From assembly GCA_964459805.1 (NCBI GenBank), contig CAYWOD010000172.1, positions 1-7,928 of the forward strand: 7,928 nt of DNA, read 5' to 3'. Below are positions 6,825 through 7,928 of the stretch, piece by piece. The translations under genes were made by a program, and so were the position numbers. The stretch comes from DAOVRL01 sp964459805. GTDB lineage: Bacteria > Planctomycetota > Phycisphaerae > Sedimentisphaerales > Anaerobacaceae. The notes under the pieces were generated by a model. It was not told the origin of the DNA. It worked only from the letters and a program-made list of their open reading frames with translations, and searched no databases. Every line of letters begins with the position of its first letter. The first letter of the stretch is position 1.

Positions 6825-6852
6825 ATTATAACATCTTTCGAGGGTGAATCAA
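6825..6852 (-). promoter_or_regulatory. Candidate sigma-70 promoter of the PEP-CTERM gene
   Basis: Minus strand: -35 TTGATT (6852-6847), 16-base spacer, perfect -10 TATAAT (6830-6825). A C5T5 run lies just upstream (6865-6856). Transcription would start near 6818, leaving about 36 bases to ATA 6782. Confidence 0.65.
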
Positions 6853-6913
6853 GGGAAAAAGGGGGCGATGAGGGCATATTGGTTGTTTCACAGGTGTTTT
6901 GGCCGGGGTATTG

Positions 6914-7696
6914 TTATTGTGGGGGTTTGGGGTAGGTGATTGCTGCGAGGAGGGCGTTGCCGTATTTTCGCCATAGGGATTGGGAGGGCAGTTGTGAGTC
7001 GGTTGTTCGCATCTCGAAGGTGATAATGGGGATGGCGAGCGTGAGGCCGGCGTATGAGCCGAGTGAGCCGGGGCGGGCGCCGAGCTTTTTGACGGGCAGA
7101 TCGCAATACTGGGCCATCCGCGCGGCGATGGCGCGGGCGGGGCCATCGTAGTCGATACAGGCGAGCGGTTGGTGAATGGTGACGATTCGGTCGGGGGCGT
7201 ATTGGCGGATTAGCTGTTTGATAACACGAGCCTCCGGCTCGGAGAGTGCGGAGCGGCCGAAGCGTTCGCTATTGATACGGTTGGCGGTGGCGAAGTTGCG
7301 GTTGAGATCGACACCGTTGGCGTTATGACGGGTATTGGCCGCCATTCCATCGGGATTGGCCACGGGCAGGAGCACGATGGTGCGGCCGTTGAGTATTTCC
7401 AGGTGTTTTCTGATGTATTGCGCCAGTGTTCGGACGAGCGGCGTGCCGGCCGGCTCGTCGCCGTGGATTGTCGCCATTACGAGGATAACGTCCGGGCCCC
7501 GGCCGAATACCTGGGTCATAATCCTCCTGTTGCGGACGGACCTGCCCACGATATGGTGCTGAACCAGAAGTGCCGTCGCCGAAGGATGCGGCACCGTGAC
7601 AAACTCGGGGTAGAGTGTAGGCTCACGACAGCCGGCAAGAACCAGCACGGCTGCCAGTGCACAAATCGCCACGATAATACAGCTTCTGTTGTTCAT
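6914..7696 (-). CDS. M14 zinc carboxypeptidase lipoprotein, MpaA-like
   Basis: Predicted membrane-anchored metallopeptidase of 260 residues. The leader ends in lipobox LAGC (Cys23). Zinc ligands are HGDE (His78, Glu81) and His175 in VTIHQP; the catalytic Glu is Glu228 in ITFEM. NPDGMAANTRHNANGVDLNRNF (114-135) matches the substrate-binding stretch of the MpaA group, which cleaves gamma-D-glutamyl-diaminopimelate bonds in murein peptides. By that likeness it may trim peptidoglycan peptides, but the substrate is inferred. E. coli MpaA is cytoplasmic, whereas this one should face the periplasm. The frame is complete, ATG 7696 to TAA, and the ATG is the start that gives a full leader; its ribosome site is weak (GAG about 9 bases upstream). 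It has its own promoter candidate. The next gene follows 131 bases later with a separate promoter, so it is probably monocistronic. Confidence 0.9.
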   Translation of the reverse strand: MNNRSCIIVAICALAAVLVLAGCREPTLYPEFVTVPHPSATALLVQHHIVGRSVRNRRIMTQVFGRGPDVILVMATIHGDEPAGTPLVRTLAQYIRKHLEILNGRTIVLLPVANPDGMAANTRHNANGVDLNRNFATANRINSERFGRSALSEPEARVIKQLIRQYAPDRIVTIHQPLACIDYDGPARAIAARMAQYCDLPVKKLGARPGSLGSYAGLTLAIPIITFEMRTTDSQLPSQSLWRKYGNALLAAITYPKPPQ

Positions 7697-7749
7697 ATCA
7701 GATACTCGGGCAAGGCATTGTTGCCGGTTCCTGACTCCAATGTTAGAGC

Positions 7750-7777
7750 ATTATAAGGTTTTTCCACTGCAATCAAA
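7750..7777 (-). promoter_or_regulatory. Candidate sigma-70 promoter of the M14 peptidase gene
   Basis: Minus strand: perfect -10 TATAAT (7755-7750), with -35 read as TTGATT (7776-7771, 15-base spacer) or TTTGAT (7777-7772, 16-base spacer). Upstream is a C3T6 run (7789-7781). It would leave a leader of about 47 bases. Its layout is like that of the promoter at 6825-6852. Confidence 0.55.
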
Positions 7778-7864
7778 GGCAAAAAAGGGTGGTAGATGCA
7801 GTTGACTTCTCGGGAACAACGCCGGGGATCGCATCGTGGCATTCGTAGATGGTAATGAGCAAGG

Positions 7865-7893
7865 GCCGAAGTTTCGGGGTGGGGGCCTTCGGC
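7865..7893. other. Possible hairpin in the gene-free right end
   Basis: GCCGAAG (7865-7871) and CTTCGGC (7887-7893) form a perfect 7-base stem with a 15-base loop. No U-run follows on either strand within a useful distance, so I do not call it a terminator. The stretch 7790-7928 shows no gene with recognisable content. Confidence 0.25.
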
Positions 7894-7928
7894 GTTGCTC
7901 AGGGTATGGGATAGGGTTTGTATTTCGG

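Noticed and set aside
6826..7146. Minus-strand frame of 106 codons overlapping the M14 gene end
   Set aside because: Pro/Ser-rich shadow frame; the M14 frame holds the conserved zinc and substrate residues, and the rest covers the PEP-CTERM promoter.

Overview
The window is a piece of a bacterial chromosome with about 55% G+C by eye. Every convincing gene lies on the minus strand, so it reads from right to left. The best guess at the source is an environmental planctomycete-like bacterium (Phycisphaerae type) or another PVC-group relative. This rests on a PEP-CTERM protein built of ISGG-type repeats, a secreted fucosidase with a carbohydrate-binding module, lipoproteins with long leaders, and many short dispersed palindromes. 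It is an inference from gene types; no marker gene settles it.

In transcription order: positions 7928-7697 hold no convincing gene but carry a candidate promoter. Next is a lipoprotein zinc peptidase of family M14, MpaA-like (7696-6914). A second candidate promoter of very similar layout precedes a small exported PEP-CTERM protein (6782-6039), whose only sensible start codon is ATA. Then comes a housekeeping run: uvrB (5929-3878), nadC (3835-2963) and birA (2717-1920). Finally there is an alpha-L-fucosidase lipoprotein (GH29) with a discoidin-type domain (1636 to beyond position 1), cut by the window edge.

uvrB and nadC are 42 bases apart and may share a transcript. nadC and birA are 245 bases apart and birA and the fucosidase 283 bases apart. 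Both gaps contain palindromic repeats rather than genes. Three copies of one 27-base palindromic unit occur: two face each other inside a 131-base element with 22-base inverted ends (1753-1883), and one lies just upstream of birA (2737-2763). A different GC-rich dispersed repeat is at 2861-2895.

The housekeeping genes cover nucleotide excision repair (uvrB), NAD synthesis (nadC) and biotin loading of carboxylases (birA). The other genes act at or outside the membrane: fucoside breakdown, peptidoglycan-peptide or peptide cleavage, and a surface protein that depends on an exosortase. I see no CRISPR array, tRNA, rRNA, transposase, phage gene or defence system. The most unusual points are the ATA-initiated PEP-CTERM gene with its complete promoter and Shine-Dalgarno site, and the nested palindromic element.
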